Notes: a model not told the origin generated them from the letters alone. A stretch of 64,000 nucleotides of DNA from Symbiodinium natans (GCA_905221605.1 CAJNDS010002634.1:1883077-1947076); one strand, 5' to 3'. Numbered from the stretch's first letter, positions 29,922-41,102 are shown. Program-made: numbers and translations.

Positions 29922-30109
29922 GGTCTGGCTGTTGGAGGAATGAATTTATTTGAATAATTACATTCGGGAGGAATGAATTTATTTGAATAATTACATTCGG
30001 TAGGCCCCAAATATAATTTAAATAATTTAAACAGTTTAATTATTTAAAATATTTTGGGGCCTCAAGAATTTAATTATTCAAAAAAAATCATTCCTCCAAC
30101 AGCCAGACC
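29922..30109. mobile_element. 188-bp MITE with 20-bp perfect TIRs
   Basis: GGTCTGGCTGTTGGAGGAAT at 29922-29941 is the exact inverse of 30090-30109. The interior is AT-rich and repetitive, with no coding capacity. Confidence 0.7.
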
Positions 30110-30369
30110 ATTTAAATAATTTCAATAATTTATATAATTCACATGATTTAAATAATTTCATTATTCCTTTTTCCGCCTCATCCCCGCACCCCTTCGCAAG
30201 CAAACGAATTCCAAGCCCTCACAGGGGACATACTTCATCAGGGACGCGGGAGAGTTTGAAGTGAAGAAGTCTCGTTAAATAGCTTAATTCGTTGAAGTAA
30301 TCGGATTGTTTTACATGAGTATCACTTCCGTGAATAAATTATTTAAACTATTTAAAGTATTTAATTTAT

Positions 30370-33300
30370 AAAGCTTCCTTCTACACTTGAGCAAACCAGG
30401 CTTTATAAATTGTATAAATTTCATAAATTTTATAAAAATTTTTAAATTTCACCTTAAAAGGGTAAGATGTAGAAAATTTATACAACTTATAAAAAAAATT
30501 TGGGTTTCAGGCGTCCCGGGAAACTGTAAAATTCATAAAACTTATAAACTTTCTTAAATGTATAAGTTTATAAAATTTATAAAGCTTCCTTCTACACTTG
30601 AGCAAACCAGGCTTTATAAGTTATAAAATTTCACCTTAAGAGTAACATTTATAGAATTTATAAAATTTATAAAGTTTTGGGTTCAGGCGTCCCCGGAAAC
30701 CTTAAATTTTCTTAAATATATAAAATTTTTTAAAATGTATAAAATTTATAAAGCTTCCTTCTAAACTTGAGCAAACCAGGCCTTATAAATTTTATAAATT
30801 TGATAAATTTCACCTTAAGGGTAAAATTTATAAAATTTATTAAGTTTTGGGTTTCAGGCGTCCCGGGAAACCTTTAAAACTTATAAAATTTAGAAAATTT
30901 ATAAAATCTATAAAAATTTATAAAATTTATAAAGGTTTTGGGTTCAGGCGTCCCGGGAAACCTTTCAATTTAATAAAATTTATAAAATCTCTAAAATTTA
31001 TACAATTTATAAAATTTAAAAAGCTTCCTTCTAAACTTGAGCAAACCAGGCTTTATAAATTTTATAAATTTTATAAATTTCACCTTAAGGGTAAAATTCA
31101 TAAAAATTTATGAAATTTATAAAGTTTTGGGTTCAGGCGTCCCGGGAAACCTTTAAAATTTATAAAATTTATAAAATTTATAAAGCTTCCTTCTAAACTT
31201 GCGCAAACCAGGCTTTATAAATTTTATAAATTTTATAAATTTCACCTTAAGGGTAAAATTTGTAAAATTTATAAAATTTATAAAGTTTTGGGTTCAGGCG
31301 TCCCGGGAAACCTTTAAAATTTATAAAATTTATAAAATTTATAAAGCTTCCTTCTCAAATTGAGCAAACCAGGCTTTATAAATTTTATAAATTTCACCTT
31401 AAGGGGAAAATTTATTAAATTTTCAAAATTTATAAAGTTTTGGGTTCAGGCGTCCCGGGAAACCTTCAAAATTTATAAAATTTATAAAATTTTTAAAATT
31501 TATAAAATTTATAAAAATTTATAAAATTTATAAAATTTATAAAGCTTCCTTCTAAACTTGAGCAAAACAGGCTTTATAAATTTTTATAAATTTTATAAAT
31601 TTCACCTTAAGGGGAAATTTATAAAATCTATAAATTTTATAAAGTTTCGGGTTCAGGCGTCCCGGGAAACCTTTAAAATTTTGAAAATTTATAAATTTTA
31701 TAAAACTTATAAAATTTATAAAGCTTCCTTCTAAACTTGAGCAAACCAGGCTTTATAAATTTTATAAATTTTATAAATTTCACCTTAAAGGGTAAAATTC
31801 ATAAAAATTTATGAAATTTATAAAGTTTTGGGTTCAGGCGTCCCGGGAAACCTTTAAAATTTATAAAATTTAGAAAATTTATAAAATTTATAAAATTTAT
31901 AAAATTTATAAAGCTTCCTTCTAAACTTGAGCAAACCAGGCTTTATAAATTTTATAAATTTTATAAATTTCACCTTAAAGGGTAAAATTTAAAAAATTTA
32001 TACAGTTTTGGTTTCAGGCGTCCCGGGAAACCTTTAAAATTTATAAAATTTATAAAATTTACAAAATTTATAAAGCTTCCTTCTAAACTTGGGCAAACCA
32101 GGCTTTATAAATTTTATAAATTTCACCTTAAGGGTAAATTTTACCAAAATTTACAAAATTTATAAAGTTTTGGGTTCAGGCGTCCCGGGAAACCTTTAAA
32201 ATTCATAAAATTTATCAAATTTATAAAGTTTATCAAGCTTCCTTCTAAACTTGAGCAAACCAGGCTTTATAAATTTTATAGATTTTATAAATTTCACCTT
32301 AAGGGTAAAATTTATAAAAATTTATAAAATTTATAAAGTTTTGGGTTCAGGCGTCCCGGGAAACCTTTAAGATTTATAAAATCTATAACGAATTTGAGCA
32401 AACCAGGCTTTATAAATTTGTAAATTTTATAAATTTCACCTTAAGGGTAAAATTCATAAAATTTTATGAATTTATAAAGTTTTCGGTCCAGGCGTCCCGG
32501 GAAACCTTTAAAATTTATAAAATTTATAAAATTTGTAAAACTTATAAAATTTATAAAGCTTCCTTCTAAACTTGAGCAAACCAGGCTCTATAAATTTTAT
32601 AAATTTTATAAGTTTCACCTTAAAGGGTAAAATTGATAAATTTATAAAATTTATAAAGTTTTGGGTTCAGGCGTCCCGGGAAACCTTTAAAATTTATAAA
32701 ATTTATAAAATTTATAAAATTTATAAAATTTATAAAAATTTTTAAATTTTATAAAGTTTATAAAAATTTATCAAATTTATCAAATTTATCAAATTTATCA
32801 AATTTATAAAATTTATAAAATTTATAAAGCTTCCTTCTAAACTTGAGCAAACCAGGCTTTATAAATTTTATAAATATCATAAATTTCACCTTAAGGGTAA
32901 AATTTATAAAATTGATAAAATTTATAAAGTTTGGGTTCAGGCGTCCCGGGAAACCTTTAAAATTTATAAAATTTGTAAAATTTATAAAATTTACAATTTT
33001 TTTTCAAGTTTCCTTCTAAATTTGAGCAAGCCAGGCTTTATAAATTTTTTAAATTTTATAAATTTCACCTTAAGGGTAAAATTTATAAAATTTATAAAGT
33101 TTTGGGTTCAGGCATCCCGGGAAACCGTTAAAATTTATAAATTCATAAAGTTTATAAAATTTATAGAGCTTCCTTCTAAACTTGAGCAAACCAGGCTTTA
33201 TAAATTTTCTAAATTTTATAAATTTCACCTTAAGGGTAAAATTTATAAAATTTATAAAACTTATAAAGTTTTGGGTTCAGGCGTCCCGGGAAACCTTTAA

Positions 33301-33960
33301 AATTTATAAAATTTATAAAATTTATAAAACTTATAAAATTCATAAAATTTATAAAGCTTCCTTCTAAACTTGAGCAAACCAGGCTTTATAAATTTTATAA
33401 ATTTTATAAATTTCACCTTAAGGGTAAAATTTATTAAATTTATAAAATTTATAAAGTTTTGGGTTCAGGCGTCCCGGGAAACCATTAAAAATTATAAAAT
33501 TTATAAAATCTATAAAATTTTTAAAATTTATACAATTTATAAAGCTTCCTTCTAAATTTGAGCAAACCAGGCTTTATAAATTTTATAAATTTTATAAATT
33601 TCACCGTAAGGGTAATTTATAAAATTTTTAAAATTTATAAAGTTTTGGGCTCAGGCGTCCCGGGAAACCTTTAAAATCTATAAATGTTTATAAAATTTTT
33701 AAGATTTTTAAAGCTTCCTTCTAAACTTGAGCAAACCAGGCTTTATAAATTTTGTAAATTTCACCTTAAGGGTAAAATTTATAAAATTTATAAAATTTAT
33801 AAAGTTTTGGGTTCAGGCGTCCCGGGAAACCTGTAAAATTTATAAAATTTGTAAAATTTACAAAATGTTTAAAATTTATAAAAATTTATAAAATTTATAA
33901 AATTTATAAAATTTATAAAGCTTCCTTCTAAACTTGAGCAAACCAGGCTTTATTAAATTT
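30370..33960 (+). repeat. satellite array, forward arm
   Basis: About 20 units of roughly 150-190 bp. Each has three conserved blocks: GCTTCCTTCTAAACTTGAGC, TTTCACCTTAAGGGTAAAAT and TTCAGGCGTCCCGGGAAACC, separated by variable TTTATAAA-rich spacers. Lys/Ile/Phe-rich frames (for example 33022-33300) are products of the spacer sequence, not genes. Confidence 0.95.
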
Positions 33961-35400
33961 ATAAATTTTATAAGCTTTATAAATTTTTTAAATTTTAAAG
34001 GTTTCCCGGGACGCCTGAACCCAAAACTTTATAAACTTTATAAATTTCAAAAATTTTTCCCTTAAGGTGAAATTTATAGAATTTATAAAATTTATAAAGC
34101 CTGGTTTGCTCAAGTTTAGAAGGAAGCTTTATAAATTTTATAAATTTTATAAATTTTTATAAATTTTATGAATTTTAAAGGTTTCCCGGGACGCCTGAAC
34201 CCAAAACTTTATAAATTTTATAAATTTTATAAATTTTACCCTTTAAGGTGAAATTTATAAAATTTATAAAATTTATAAAGCCTGGTTTGCTCAAGTTTAG
34301 AAGGAAGCTTTATAAATTTTATAAATTTTATAAATTTTTTAAATTTTATAAATTTTAGAATTTTTAAAGGTTTCCCGGGACGCCTGAACCCAAAACTTTA
34401 TAAATTTTGTAAATTCTATGAATTTTACCCTTTAAGGTGAAATTTATAAAATTTATAAAATTTAAAAAGCCTGGTTTGCTCAAGTTTAGAAGGAAGCTTT
34501 ATAAATTTTATAAATTTTATAAATTTTATAAATTTTATAAATTTTATAAATTTTATAAATTTTATAAATTTTTGAAAATTTTATAAATTTTATAAATTTT
34601 TTAAATTTTATAAATTTTAAAGGTTTCCCGGGACGCCTGAACCCAAAACTTTATAAATTTTTTTTATTTTTTATAAATTTTACCCTTCAAGGTGAAATTT
34701 ATAAAATTTATAAAATTTATAGAGCCTGGTTTGCTCAAGTTTAGAAGGAAGCTTTATAAATTTTATAAATTTTATAAACTTTATAAATTTTATAAATTTT
34801 ATAAATTTATATATTTTAAAGGTTTCCCGGGACGCCTGAACCCAAAACTTTATAAATTTTATAAATTTTTATAAATTTTACCCTTAAGGTGAAATTTATA
34901 AAATTTATAAAATTTATAAAGCCTGGTTTGCCCAAGTTTAGAAGGAAGCTTTATAAATTTTGTAAATTTTATAAATTTTATAATTTTTAAAGGTTTCCCG
35001 GGACGCCTGAACCCAAAACTTTATAAATTTTATAAATTTTATAAATTTACCCTTTAAGGTGAAATTTATAAAATTTATCAAATTTATAAAATTTATAAAG
35101 CCTGGTTTGCTCAAGTTTAGAAGGAAGCTTTATAAATTTTATAAATTTTATAAATTTAATAAACTTTATAAATGTTAAAGGTTTCCCGGGACGCCTGAAC
35201 CCAAAACTTTATAAATTTTATTGTTTTTTTTTTTTTTTTTTTATAAATTTTTCCCTTAAGGTGAAATTCTTTTAAAATTTATAAAATTTATAAAGCCTGG
35301 TTTGCTCAAGTTTAGAAGGAAGCTTTATAAATTTTATAAATTTTATAAATTTTATAGATTTTGCCTTAAGAGTAAAATTAATAAAATTTAAAAAGTTTAT
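33961..35400 (-). repeat. satellite array, inverted arm
   Basis: The same unit in reverse complement (GGTTTCCCGGGACGCCTGAA, TTAAGGTGAAATTTATA, GCTCAAGTTTAGAAGGAAGC), seven units. The junction near 33960 makes a large inverted repeat with the forward arm. Confidence 0.95.
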
Positions 35401-35561
35401 TTCTTAAATATTTTAATTATAGATACCTATAAGTATATATATATATATATAGAGAGAGAGACATACAGAAGGGGATTTCCCACACTATACATAGAGGTCC
35501 TACGTACTTAGGGCCTATAGGGTTTAGGGCAAACCCTAAACCCTAAACCCTGTGCCCCTAG

Positions 35562-35668
35562 GAACGGCGTCTTGACGGGAACCCTGGAAGTGGGTGCTTC
35601 CATGGACTTCGAGATCGAGGGCACGGTGACTGCCAACAAGGATCCTAGGATTCCCTGGTACAAGGAGG
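35562..35668 (+). CDS. exon, strand-rich protein
   Basis: After CCCCTAG the frame reads NGVLTGTLEVGASMDFEIEG then TVTANKDPRIPWYKE, ending at G|GTTTAGGG. The alternating pattern suggests beta strands, as at 24.5, 26.1 and 36.6 kb. Family not recognised. Confidence 0.6.
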
Positions 35669-35697
35669 GTTTAGGGTTTAGGATTTAGGGTTTAGGG

Positions 35698-35809
35698 ATT
35701 CGGTAGCCCAGTGGTACCCTTTTCCCCTTCTGTTGGCTCAAGGTCCCCTTATACAGTAACCAAGCCCAAAAAGGGTGCCCTTATTATCATATTGTTACGG
35801 GCTACCAAG
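35698..35809. mobile_element. introner-like element, GGTAGCCCAGTGG family
   Basis: TTCGGTAGCCCAGTGGTACC and GTTACGGGCTACCAAG are inverted repeats, with the family core CAAGCCCAAAAAGGGTGCCC. No intact target duplication. Confidence 0.65.
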
Positions 35810-35930
35810 TATGTTTAATGAGCCCTGCGACATAGCAATCGTAAGCAAGATTAAAGCTTACGTTTAAGGGAGTATATTGCTAAACCCCTAAGCCCTAACT
35901 TTTATTGGAGGTTCCGGAAGCAAAGCCTAG

Positions 35931-35995
35931 GATGGCGAGGCCGATGTGTCCTTTGCAAGCCCGAAAATCAAGCACGAGGCGGGCATGTTTCCACC
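35931..35995 (+). CDS. candidate short exon
   Basis: After AGCCTAG the frame reads DGEADVSFASPKIKHEAGMF and ends at GTAAAC. Confidence 0.45.
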
Positions 35996-36564
35996 GTAAA
36001 CCATGTTTAGTTTTTGGGGTTTAGGGTTTTTGGGTGGATGTCAGAGCCAAACTCTGTAAACCCTTTGTGAGACCCCAAGCCTCCCAAATCTACCCAAGAG
36101 GATTCAAGCCATGCAGCCATTTGGCACGGCAGAATGTAAGTATATCCTAAGGGACTGGAGGGAGGTGACTGCCTCCTTTAGGGTTTAGGGTTTAGGGTTT
36201 AGGGTTTAGGGTTTAGGGACCCTATGGGTTTAGGGTTTAGGGTTTAGGATTTGGGGTTTAGGGTTTGGGGTTTAGGGTTTAGGGTTTAGGGCAGTTTCTG
36301 GCAACATCCACAAGAGTCCGGATGCAAAAAGGGTTTTAAGTTTATAAACCCTAGAACAGCACATGCCCTGAAGCCCTGTATCCTCGGCCCAAAGTTTTCA
36401 GCTTCATGACCTAGATGTCATCTCCAAAGACAGAAGATTAGAGCTCGTTCAGGTTTTAAGGTTTAGGTTTGAGGGTTTACCCGAGAACAAGATTCCAAGC
36501 GCGAGGGATGGGTTGACAACGCTTGGGGCTGAAAGGAGTTTGTAGAGTCCTCCGCCCCTGCCAG

Positions 36565-36678
36565 GAAGGCTTCGCGATCGGCGCCAGTGCTTTCGCTTCC
36601 GTGCGCGTGGCCGCAGGGCCAATCTTTACAGTTCCTGCCTCAGCTGGTCTCGTGTTTAGGGCAACTTATTGCGTTTCG
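36565..36678 (+). CDS. exon, strand-rich protein
   Basis: Exactly 38 codons between TGCCAG and GTAACC. Frame EGFAIGASAFASVRVAAG then PIFTVPASAGLVFRATYCV. The regular hydrophobic/polar alternation again suggests beta structure. Confidence 0.6.
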
Positions 36679-36792
36679 GTAACCTCGAGCTGTGGGCAGG
36701 GTCCTCTTGATGGCCCACCTGTGTGCACGTCTCTCTTATTTCACTTCTTTGGCAGGGAAACGGATGAGTAGTGGGTGTTTCGATGTTAGAGA

Positions 36793-37185
36793 TTGCAGGT
36801 AAGATGCGGAGAGTTTGAGAGAAACCAGCTTTACTGCATGCAGTGCAAAAGGTCATCGTATGCAGTGCGCAAGGTCGTCGCAGCTTCTTCTCATTCAGAA
36901 GCGGCTGTTCGTCCTTCTCGAAAGCCCATAGCCAAATACTGGTGTGGGAATCCCATATGCCTAAGCTGCACGAACAGAAAACAGCAAGAACCAAAACGAA
37001 GTTTAATTTGCAGCTTGCAGCCTTGTTCTCCATTCCTGGTTCGACATGGGCGGGAAGGGCACAGCACACTGTGGTTCACACTTCATTTTTTTGCCGAAGT
37101 TGCCGGAACCACATGTAGGGGCCTTTCAAGAGGAGAATCAGACAAGCTACTAAGGATTTCTGAAGCAAGGCGTCCCAAAAAATAG
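36793..37185 (+). other. uncertain 130-codon frame
   Basis: An open plus frame (CMQCKRSSYAVRK, later YWCGNPICLSC) lies opposite a 137-codon minus frame. Neither has splice or family support. It lies between two supported plus-strand exons and may be intron. Confidence 0.25.
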
Positions 37186-37197
37186 GCGCCCTCCCAG

Positions 37198-37351
37198 AGA
37201 GCGCGACGAAGGTTTGGCCCATGCCGGGCGTTGCGGTGAACTGGAACCCCATGTTCCACGCGGAAGCTCGAGCCGCGGGTACATTGAGCTTCAAAGCTGG
37301 CTCGGGAGTGTTCCTCCTTCAGGACTCCGACACATCCCCTGCCTCGAACTT
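37198..37351 (+). CDS. exon 1 of introner-split frame
   Basis: After CTCCCAG the frame reads ATKVWPMPGVAVNWNPMF, HAEARAAGTLSFKAGSGV, FLLQDSDTSPASNL. It joins seamlessly to 37453 when the element at 37356 plus one GCTT is removed. Probable extracellular strand-rich segment; family not recognised. Confidence 0.7.
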
Positions 37352-37355
37352 GCTT

Positions 37356-37452
37356 CTATACCCTCCTTGGGAATTATATTTTTGTGTGTTTATATAAACC
37401 CCAAGAGGATGTTAAACAAATTATGTTGATTAAGGTTCTAAGGGGAGTCTAG
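37356..37452. mobile_element. introner with GCTT duplication
   Basis: 97 bp with ends CTATACCCTCCTTGGGAA and TTCTAAGGGGAGTCTAG, flanked by GCTT at 37352-37355 and 37453-37456. The intron 37352-37452 is GC-AG, with the GC supplied by the duplication. A close relative lies 212 bp downstream. Confidence 0.85.
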
Positions 37453-37567
37453 GCTTGCGACCCAAGCTACTGATGGAGTCTCCATGGCTTCGAACACGAC
37501 CTTCGGCCAGCTCGAGATGTGTGGTGCAGCAGCCGCATGCTCAGGTCCTGTCTCTGTGTCCACACAT
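37453..37567 (+). CDS. exon 2 of introner-split frame
   Basis: Continues LATQATDGVSMASNTTF, GQLEMCGAAAACSGPVSVST, then joins 37672 after removal of the second element. From 37457 to 37567 there are exactly 37 codons. Confidence 0.7.
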
Positions 37568-37671
37568 CTATGTCCCCCTTGGGAATTCTTCCTTTTTTAA
37601 ATGTTTGTTTAAACAAAAGCCCAAGAGAATATTAAACATACATTTTTATTAAGGTTCTAAGGGGAGCATAG
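37568..37671. mobile_element. introner with ACAT duplication
   Basis: 104 bp with ends CTATGTCCCCCTTGGGAA and TTCTAAGGGGAGCATAG, flanked by ACAT at 37564-37567 and 37672-37675. Exact removal restores the frame, but possible borders are AC-AG or AT-AC, not GT-AG. Confidence 0.85.
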
Positions 37672-37819
37672 ACATACACATTGCACCACATGTGAAACTT
37701 GCCAGCCGCCACCGCGGCTGAAGTTTTTCGCAGTGATTGCGGTGACGGCCGAGGCCTTAAATCTGTTTGTTGACACCGATGTCACGGCCTTCTCGCTGCC
37801 GCATCTGAGTAGCAGCCGG
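37672..37819 (+). CDS. exon 3 of introner-split frame
   Basis: Continues HTHCTTCETCQPPPRLKF then FAVIAVTAEALNLFVDTDV then TAFSLPHLSSSR, ending in phase 0 at CGG|GTAGGG. Contains a CxxCxxC motif. Confidence 0.7.
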
Positions 37820-37837
37820 GTAGGGTTGTTGTTTCCT

Positions 37838-37909
37838 TTAGGGTTTAGGGTTTAGGGTTTAGGGTTTAGGGTTTAGGGTTTAGGGTTTAGGGTTTAGGGT
37901 TTAGGGTTT
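37838..37909 (+). repeat. TTTAGGG array
   Basis: About ten units in the intron following the 37819 donor. Confidence 0.95.
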
Positions 37910-38214
37910 CTAGCCAACCGCGACAGATAAGGGAGACCTTTCGAATGGAGCTTTCAACGCAAATTCTCAAGGACCGGCTTGAGTGGGCCCATATAGGGTT
38001 TAGGGGTTTAGGGTTTTAGGTTTAGGGTTTAGGGTTTAGGGTTAGGGTTTGGGGGTTCATCCATACACGGGGTGCAGGTTTGAACTGGCGCACTGAGAAC
38101 TTGGGGTTGAGGGTGTAGGGTTCAGGGCATAGAACCCTAAGCCCTAAGCCCTAAACCCTAAACCCTAAACCCTAAACCCTAAACCCTAAACCCTAACTTG
38201 GTTTTCTGCGACAG

Positions 38215-38310
38215 CGAATGTGAAGGACAGAATTGCCGATGCCATCGCCAAGGGCGCCGCCTTAGTTTTCGGCATGATGGCCAGCTCCTCATCTCTCCAT
38301 AGCCAGGCTT
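38215..38310 (+). CDS. exon, helical
   Basis: A CCCTAAA array, then CGACAG, then frame NVKDRIADAIAKGAALVFG and MMASSSSLHSQA, ending at GTTTAGGG. Confidence 0.55.
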
Positions 38311-38400
38311 GTTTAGGGTTTAGGGTTTAAGGTTTAGGGTTTAGGGTTTAGGGCTTAGGGTTTAGGGTTTTAGGTTTTTAGGGTTGCGCCCCTTAGTTCA

Positions 38401-38456
38401 GGAATATACCCTGAAACCATATAAGGGGCCCTTCTTATGATTCAAGGGTATATTCC
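38401..38456. repeat. 56-bp hairpin (mini MITE)
   Basis: GGAATATACCCTGAA mirrors TTCAAGGGTATATTCC around a GGGGCCC core. Confidence 0.75.
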
Positions 38457-38562
38457 GTATAATTATTGTGCACCTTGTTTTCTTGACGTTGTAGTCGGGC
38501 GGCACTTGAGGAAGGCGCGGGACACTAACGGGGCTGCCCCCAGGTACCCCCGCCCTCTTTTA

Positions 38563-38690
38563 CTAGGATCCGGAGTAGGCCCTCATCCCCCTTTTTGGGG
38601 GGCCTCAGGGTCCCTTACAAGCCCCTTTAAACCAAAAAGGGTAGTCTCTTTGCTGAAGCTACTGCTTGCACTACATGAGGCCCGGGTCTA
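38563..38690. mobile_element. introner-like element, CTAGGATCC type
   Basis: CTAGGATCCGGAGTAGGCC at the left and GAGGCCCGGGTCTA at the right are imperfect inverted repeats, with the family core CCCCCTTTTTGGGG. Related to 14646-14759 and 25775-25873. Boundaries approximate. Confidence 0.5.
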
Positions 38691-38693
38691 CAG

Positions 38694-38785
38694 TGCATTC
38701 CGGGAGCAAGCACGGTGAAGTCGACCTTTCAGGATGTGATAACGAAGGCCACCTCGGCGATTACCAGCTTGATCCCAGACATCCA
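38694..38785 (+). CDS. exon left of introner
   Basis: Frame CIPGASTVKSTFQDVITKAT then SAITSLIPDI, ending CA and joining 38899 (GTTCAAC) to give DIQFNFELKSV. Confidence 0.65.
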
Positions 38786-38789
38786 GTTC

Positions 38790-38898
38790 CTTCGTAGCAG
38801 AGTAGGTAACCTTTAACCCCTTTTCTTTTTGGTTATTCTAATCCCAATAAAGTCCCAAAGGTTAACCTTCAATTCCCCCAGGTTACTGGACAACTAAG
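38790..38898. mobile_element. introner with GTTC duplication
   Basis: Ends CTTCGTAGCAGAGTAGGTAA and GGTTACTGGACAACTAAG, flanked by GTTC at 38786-38789 and 38899-38902. The intron 38786-38898 (113 bp) is GT-AG. Family members: 39164-39269 and one in each copy of the triplication. Confidence 0.85.
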
Positions 38899-38957
38899 GT
38901 TCAACTTCGAGCTCAAGTCAGTTCCGTTGGCGGTTGAGACGATGTACCTCAGTTCTT
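38899..38957 (+). CDS. exon right of introner
   Basis: Continues FNFELKSVPLAVETMYLSS. The 3' border (near CTTGT|GTGGG) is approximate. Confidence 0.6.
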
Positions 38958-39163
38958 GTGTGGGTTGGAAAGGGGGTTTTTGCATAATGCATGCCTTAGG
39001 GCTCCTAATGTAGTATGTTTTTGGCGTAATATACTCTAACCCCCTCTAACTAACCCAAAAAGGATCTACATGTGCATTTGAGCCTTCAGGTATCCTCCAG
39101 GTACCCCGCAGAAAAACTAAAAAAAAAAAACAAAAAAAAACTTCAACCCTAGAAGCCCTAGAA

Positions 39164-39269
39164 CCGAATAGTAGAGTAGGTGACCTCAAATAACCTTTTT
39201 GGGGCATAGTAATCCTATATCATCCCATAGGTTAACCCTTGAGCTTCCCTAGGATACTGGACAACTAAG
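39164..39269. mobile_element. introner-like element with AGAA duplication
   Basis: Ends CCGAATAGTAGAGTAGGTGA and GGATACTGGACAACTAAG, flanked by AGAA at 39160-39163 and 39270-39273. It abuts the exon at 39270, so its TAAG may be that exon's acceptor. Confidence 0.75.
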
Positions 39270-39469
39270 AGAAGGCCCTGCCAACCAAGGTACTGCACTG
39301 AGGCCTACAAGACACCCGGTTTCGACACCGCCCCCTGTGCAGCCGAGCTTGGATGTAAGAACTCGGGCAGGACTCCAGAGGAAGGCAACGAAGTTCTTCC
39401 TCCAGAGCAAGCACCTTGTGAATTGAATTCGGCCTTCCTCCCATTTGTCCGCTGCGGAGTTTTTTGTGG
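39270..39469 (+). CDS. Cys-rich exon
   Basis: Frame RRPCQPRYCTEAYKTPGF, DTAPCAAELGCKNSGRTP, EEGNEVLPPEQAPCEL, then FVRCGVFC, ending at G|GTTTAGGG. Seven Cys; probable disulfide-rich extracellular segment. A second frame stays open for part of the way. Confidence 0.55.
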
Positions 39470-39679
39470 GTTTAGGGTTGAGGGGTTACAGGGGTTGTAG
39501 GGGGCATCGGCGTACGGTTTATAGGGGTTATTATAGGGGTGAAGGGGTGATAGGGGGTGGTAGGGGCTTAGGGCCGACACCCAACTGTGAACCCCCCCCC
39601 CCCCCCCCCAAAAAAAAAAAAGAAACAAACAAAAAAAACAACCCTAAACCCTAAACCCTAAACCCTAAACCGTTCCAAG

Positions 39680-39754
39680 GTAGTGAAGCACGTCGAGCCC
39701 ACCGGCGCGGCCGAGACGTGCTACGACCTTCCAATGGGAGATCGAAGCTCTGCG
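39680..39754 (+). CDS. short exon
   Basis: Exactly 25 codons: VVKHVEPTGAAETCYDLPMG then DRSSA, between CCAAG and GTTTAGGG. Confidence 0.55.
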
Positions 39755-40082
39755 GTTTAGGGTTTAGGGTTCAGGGTTTAGGGTTTAGGGTTTAGGGTTT
39801 AGGGTTTAGGGCTTAGGGCTTAGGGTTTTAGGGTTTAGGGCTCCTTAGAGGGGGCTTGCTCTAAAACTAGAGTCCCTGAGTGGGGCTTCAATCGTATAGG
39901 GGGATCCTCAGCGGACAGTTATGTGTAATGTGTATACATAAATATACAAAGTACATACACACACACGTAGATATATGCACATGCATATACATACATATGT
40001 ATATGTATATATATATATACATATATGCAGTTCTTATATATATATATATGGTGTAGGATGTAGGGTTCGAGTGAACTCTCGG

Positions 40083-40157
40083 AGTGCTCTTACAGAATGT
40101 GGCCGGGAGCTATGGAGAACCCCACCTGGATTAACCGAATTATTCCCTGATGTGTGA
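40083..40157 (+). CDS. candidate C-terminal exon
   Basis: Frame SALTECGRELWRTPPGLTEL then FPDV and a stop. A (TA)n/(CA)n tract lies just upstream at 39950-40050. Confidence 0.4.
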   Translation, partial: SALTECGRELWRTPPGLTELFPDV

Positions 40158-40492
40158 AGGAGCGCACGCGCGCACACCCTAAACCCAAAACCGAAAGGCT
40201 TAAACCCTAAACATCCCTAAACCGTAAGCCTTATAAACCCTAAGCCCTAAACCTAAACCCTAGACGCTAGCACTAAGGATTCATAGATGTTGGCGACTGG
40301 CGTTTGGCAGCCATCGACAACGATCAGTTCAGCATCTCGCACAAGGAGCCTTGGTCCCATCTCTGGGGGGGGGGGGGCACGTTCATAGGGCTTCGGGTTG
40401 AGATGCTTTAGGGATTGCGGGTTCGGAGATGGGTTTAGACTATAAACCCTAATAAACACTAAACCCATCAGGGTTTCCAAGGGTAAGGGTTT

Positions 40493-40807
40493 ATGGGTTT
40501 GCCGGGCATTTCGCCGAGTAGCTGGGGTGGGGGCTTGCCGATAGTTCCCTCTCAAAACAGCAAGCCCTATGAACTCCTGAATTTAAAACCTGAACCTGAA
40601 TTTCGGCTTGCACAGCCCTCCCTCAAAACAAGAAGTGCCCGCAGAACAGATTTATGGAACTTGAGGCATCAGCCACGCCGGCTCAAGCCAGAAACACCCC
40701 AAATCGGAACACGAACACACACACACACATGCCTCTTGCAGACCGACACAACCCAACCGATAGCAGTACATGCACAAGGCCCCTGCATTGGGCTATGGCG
40801 GCTGTGA
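40493..40807 (+). other. uncertain 104-codon frame
   Basis: Open plus frame, Pro/Arg-rich with a THTHTH run from a CA repeat. No splice or family support. Confidence 0.2.
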
Positions 40808-41102
40808 GTATGATAGCGTAGGTTATGAGTCCCAGAGCCTTGCCTTGTATAGTAGCCCTCCCTGTCCTGAACCCTGAAGCCTCAAGCCTAAACCCCAGCT
40901 TAAGAAACCCCAAACCTACATGTTTTGCAGGTTGCCTAAGACTCCTGTATCGGGATTTTAGAATAAGAGCCTGCCAAAGAAACAGGCTTTGGGTTCTTAA
41001 GGAACCCCTATACCCTAAACCCTAAACCCTAGACCCTAAACCCTAAACCCCTAAACCCTAAACCCTGAACCCTGAACCCTAAACCCTAAACCCCAAACCC
41101 GA

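Noticed and set aside
30847-34874. Lys/Ile/Phe/Tyr-rich frames in the AT-rich satellite
   Set aside because: They are direct translations of TTTATAAA spacers and shift with every unit.
36656-37069. 137-codon minus-strand frame
   Set aside because: No motif, signal sequence or splice support, and it faces an equally long plus frame. Chance frames of this size are expected here.
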